From contig JAAXVX010000073.1 in NCBI GenBank assembly GCA_013335275.1, forward strand, positions 1-7,191: a DNA stretch of 7,191 nt, read 5' to 3'. Made by a program: the position numbers and the translations under genes. Under the pieces are notes generated by a model, which worked only from the letters and a program-made list of their open reading frames with translations, was not told where the DNA came from and did not search any database. Origin of the DNA: Bacteroidales bacterium (GTDB lineage: Bacteria; Bacteroidota; Bacteroidia; Bacteroidales; UBA932). Positions 5,726 through 7,191 of this stretch are shown here, one piece after another; position 1 is the first letter of the stretch; each line of letters starts with the position of its first letter.

Positions 5726-6838
5726 ATGAAAAAAATTCTATTTTTTGCTGCGATTTTGGGACTTTTTGCCTGTACAGCTAAAACCGACGGTTACATCATC
5801 GAAGGTACTGTAACTGGGGAAAACGTTGCAGCGGGTAAAGTTTACCTCTCAAATTTCTCAAGAACAGAACAAATTAAGGACACAGCGGACCTTGTTGACG
5901 GAAAATTCAAATTCGAAGGCAAAGTGGTTACTCCGGAAAATTATGCTATTACAATTGATGGCGTTGACGGAAGAATTATGCTTTTCCTTGACAACTCCAA
6001 AATTAAGATTGAAGCAGCAAAAGAAGATATGGCAAAAGCTGTTATCACAGGCGGTGTTACAAACGACCTGGTTGTAGCTCTCAACAAACAACACGAAGAA
6101 ATTGCCACAAAATTCAATCTTGATTCTCTCATGAAGGAGTACTACGCAAAAGAGACAACTCCGGAAAGGAAAACAGAAATCATGGCAATATATGATCAGT
6201 CTCAGAAAGAGTCTGATGCTGTAGATTCTGTGTTTTTTGCAGTAAACCCCACTTCATTCTATACTCTAATACAACTTGCATCTAAAGTTGAAGACTATAC
6301 CATTCCCGAAATGGAGGCAAAAGTTGCTACTTTCAAAGCACTTCCAGAGTTTACAGGAAACCGTTACATTGGTCTTATTGAAGAGAGCATAGCTACTTTA
6401 AAGACTCTTGAAGTTGGAATGGTTGCTCCGGATTTTACCATGAACGATCCTAAGGGAAATCCTATCGCCCTTTCAACCATATATCCTAAAAATAAAATCA
6501 CTATGATTGATTTTTGGGCCGGCTGGTGTGGTCCTTGCCGCAGGTTCAACCCAAAATTGGTTGAAATTTACAAGCAATTCAATAAAGCAGGTTTTGGTAT
6601 TCTTGGAGTATCTCTCGACAAAGACGCTGAACTCTGGAACAAAGCAATTGCAGATGACAAACTTGTATGGGATCAGGTTTCTGACCTTCAGTACTGGAAC
6701 AGTGCTGCTGCAAAAATATACCATGTTAAGTATATTCCTCAAAACATATTCCTGGACAGCACAGGTAAGATTATCAAACGCAAAGTTACAGAAGAGGAGA
6801 TGATTCCTTTCCTGAAAGAGCAACTAGGAGTTAAATAA
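5726..6838 (+). CDS. Thiol-disulfide lipoprotein: DUF4369-like N-terminus plus TlpA/AhpC-type thioredoxin domain
   Basis: Residues 1-16 (MKKILFFAAILGLFAC) are a lipoprotein signal with lipobox L-F-A-C, so the mature protein should be acylated at C16 and anchored outside the inner membrane. Residues about 22-110 look like the DUF4369 beta domain common in Bacteroidota (YIIEGTVTGE, then DGKFKFEGKV). A helical linker spans about 110-225. The thioredoxin domain covers about 228-370, with VGMVAPDF, the active site WCGPC (C268, C271), the VSLDKD strand, and IPQNIFLD with the expected cis-proline P338. Only three cysteines exist: the lipid anchor and the redox pair. This architecture is known for envelope disulfide reduction or isomerisation, possibly linked to cytochrome maturation; its partner is unknown here. 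It begins 47 nt after the carbonic-anhydrase-like gene in an A/T-rich gap without TAnnTTTG, so readthrough from that gene is plausible. Confidence 0.9.
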   Translation: MKKILFFAAILGLFACTAKTDGYIIEGTVTGENVAAGKVYLSNFSRTEQIKDTADLVDGKFKFEGKVVTPENYAITIDGVDGRIMLFLDNSKIKIEAAKEDMAKAVITGGVTNDLVVALNKQHEEIATKFNLDSLMKEYYAKETTPERKTEIMAIYDQSQKESDAVDSVFFAVNPTSFYTLIQLASKVEDYTIPEMEAKVATFKALPEFTGNRYIGLIEESIATLKTLEVGMVAPDFTMNDPKGNPIALSTIYPKNKITMIDFWAGWCGPCRRFNPKLVEIYKQFNKAGFGILGVSLDKDAELWNKAIADDKLVWDQVSDLQYWNSAAAKIYHVKYIPQNIFLDSTGKIIKRKVTEEEMIPFLKEQLGVK

Positions 6839-6891
6839 TCCGGCCATACGATAGTCTATAATAATCTTAGATAAATAGCCGAACAACTATG

Positions 6892-6923
6892 GAGGTTGAC
6901 CCAAAAGGTCGACCTCTTTTGTT
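6892..6923 (+). terminator. Rho-independent terminator after the thioredoxin lipoprotein
   Basis: GAGGTTGACC (6892-6901) pairs with GGTCGACCTC (6907-6916), 10 bp with one G-U pair, around a CAAAA loop, followed by TTTTGTT. It lies 54 nt after the stop of the lipoprotein gene and would end the carbonic-anhydrase/lipoprotein transcript. Confidence 0.85.
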
Positions 6924-6989
6924 ATCACTCGCACCCCGGGGGTAGAGTTGTTCCTGCTGGATGGCTGCACACACCACATCTACAGGCAC
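6924..6989. other. GC-rich segment between two terminators, function not recognised
   Basis: Bases 6931-6989 are 36 of 59 G or C by hand count, far above the neighbouring intergenic DNA. It contains CCCCGGGGG (6934-6942) and weak complementary blocks, GTAGA/TCTAC (6942-6946, 6979-6983) and CCTG/CAGG (6953-6956, 6984-6987). Short open frames exist on both strands, but none has a credible start together with a protein I recognise. It may be a small RNA or a remnant, or simply a spacer. Confidence 0.25.
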
Positions 6990-7032
6990 TTATTAAAAAT
7001 GAAGAGATATAATATCTCTTCATTTTTAATAA
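6990..7032. terminator. 20-bp perfect palindrome, bidirectional terminator shared with hppA
   Basis: TTATTAAAAATGAAGAGATA (6990-7009) is exactly complementary to 7013-7032, with a 3-nt loop. Each strand carries ATTTTTAATAA in its 3' arm, giving a T-run for transcripts arriving from either side. It begins 61 nt after the hppA stop on the minus strand and backs up the 6892-6923 hairpin for the plus-strand transcript. The convergent gene order fits a shared terminator. Confidence 0.75.
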
Positions 7033-7047
7033 TTAGCTGTTTGTCAA

Positions 7048-7063
7048 GCATATAAATATATGC
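7048..7063. repeat. Short AT-rich palindrome in the hppA 3' region
   Basis: GCATATA (7048-7054) and TATATGC (7057-7063) are complementary around AA. The loop is too small for a stable RNA hairpin of full length, so this may be chance in AT-rich DNA or part of a 3'-end structure of the hppA message. Confidence 0.3.
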
Positions 7064-7093
7064 CACAGCCGTCTCTGCAATTAGACGAAATGT

Positions 7094-7191
7094 CTAAAAG
7101 ATACTGAATGCGACTGTTACTCCGGCCATTACAATGGATACCATGCTCATAAGCTTAATGAGTATGTTAAGCGATGGTCCGGATGTATCTT
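7094..7191 (-). CDS. hppA: Membrane-bound cation-pumping pyrophosphatase, C-terminal end (runs off the right edge)
   Basis: Only the last 31 codons and the TAG stop (7096-7094) are inside the window; the first complete codon is at 7189-7187. The peptide begins DTSGPSLNILIKLMSM and continues as a hydrophobic helix ending in AFSIF. The DTSGPSLNILIKLM run followed by a final transmembrane helix is the very conserved C-terminus of membrane pyrophosphatases. These couple hydrolysis of pyrophosphate to export of Na+ and/or H+ across the inner membrane. The C-terminus alone does not show the ion specificity; in anaerobic Bacteroidota it is usually the K+-stimulated sodium type. An inverted repeat TTAGAC/GTCTAA (7081-7086, 7092-7097) overlaps the stop codon. 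The gene is convergent with the lipoprotein gene. Confidence 0.82.
   Translation of the reverse strand, partial: DTSGPSLNILIKLMSMVSIVMAGVTVAFSIF

Noticed and set aside
6473..6823. 116-codon minus-strand frame and 98-codon plus-strand frame inside the lipoprotein gene
   Set aside because: Both overlap the thioredoxin domain in other frames, where the WCGPC and cis-Pro motifs confirm the real frame.
6889..6945. 18-codon plus-strand ORF starting ATG GAG GTT GAC
   Set aside because: It is built from the terminator hairpin 6892-6923 itself. A translated peptide there is unlikely.
6925..7023. 32-codon minus-strand ORF with a CRCGVC cluster
   Set aside because: It starts inside the perfect palindrome that should terminate transcription, has no ribosome site and no recognised relative. 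Kept only as part of the GC-rich island observation.

Overview
The window looks like the chromosome of an anaerobic or microaerophilic member of the Bacteroidota (Bacteroidales-like). This rests on four things: the signal peptide and N-terminal domain of a SusC/RagA-type TonB-linked outer-membrane protein; a lipoprotein with an N-terminal DUF4369-like region and a TlpA thioredoxin domain; the C-terminus of a membrane pyrophosphatase; and promoter elements of the Bacteroidota type (TAnnTTTG with an upstream TTTG) rather than sigma70 type. The DNA is AT-rich, and genes start without a usual Shine-Dalgarno sequence.

Layout. Bases 1-301 (minus) hold the N-terminal 100 codons of a SusC-like receptor that runs off the left edge. 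Bases 302-567 hold its leader, a predicted promoter, a 13-bp direct repeat upstream of that promoter, and a strong gdhA terminator. Bases 568-4835 (minus) carry a compact cluster, korA-korB-gdhA: both subunits of 2-oxoglutarate:ferredoxin oxidoreductase, then a hexameric glutamate dehydrogenase. Bases 4836-5123 are a divergent control region, very AT-rich, with a repeated ATTCTTAT(TC) motif. One copy sits inside the predicted korA promoter. Bases 5124-5678 (plus) encode a gamma-class carbonic anhydrase-like hexapeptide-repeat protein, followed 47 nt later by a thioredoxin-fold lipoprotein (5726-6838). A rho-independent terminator follows at 6892-6923, then a short GC-rich stretch of unknown role, then a 20-bp perfect palindrome that serves as a terminator shared with the convergent gene. 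That gene, on the minus strand at the right edge, is the last 31 codons of a sodium/proton-pumping pyrophosphatase (hppA).

How they fit together. KOR interconverts succinyl-CoA + CO2 + reduced ferredoxin with 2-oxoglutarate, and GDH interconverts 2-oxoglutarate + ammonium with glutamate. The minus-strand cluster is therefore a carbon-nitrogen node. A carbonic anhydrase on the other side of the same control region could handle the CO2/bicarbonate that KOR uses or releases, but that link is inference. This is mostly a core-metabolism region. I see no mobile element, CRISPR array, tRNA or rRNA, and no clear new multi-gene system. The points most worth a second look are the repeated motif in the korA/carbonic-anhydrase control region, the direct repeat upstream of the SusC promoter, the NAD-type coenzyme residues in the GDH, and the unexplained GC-rich segment between two terminators.
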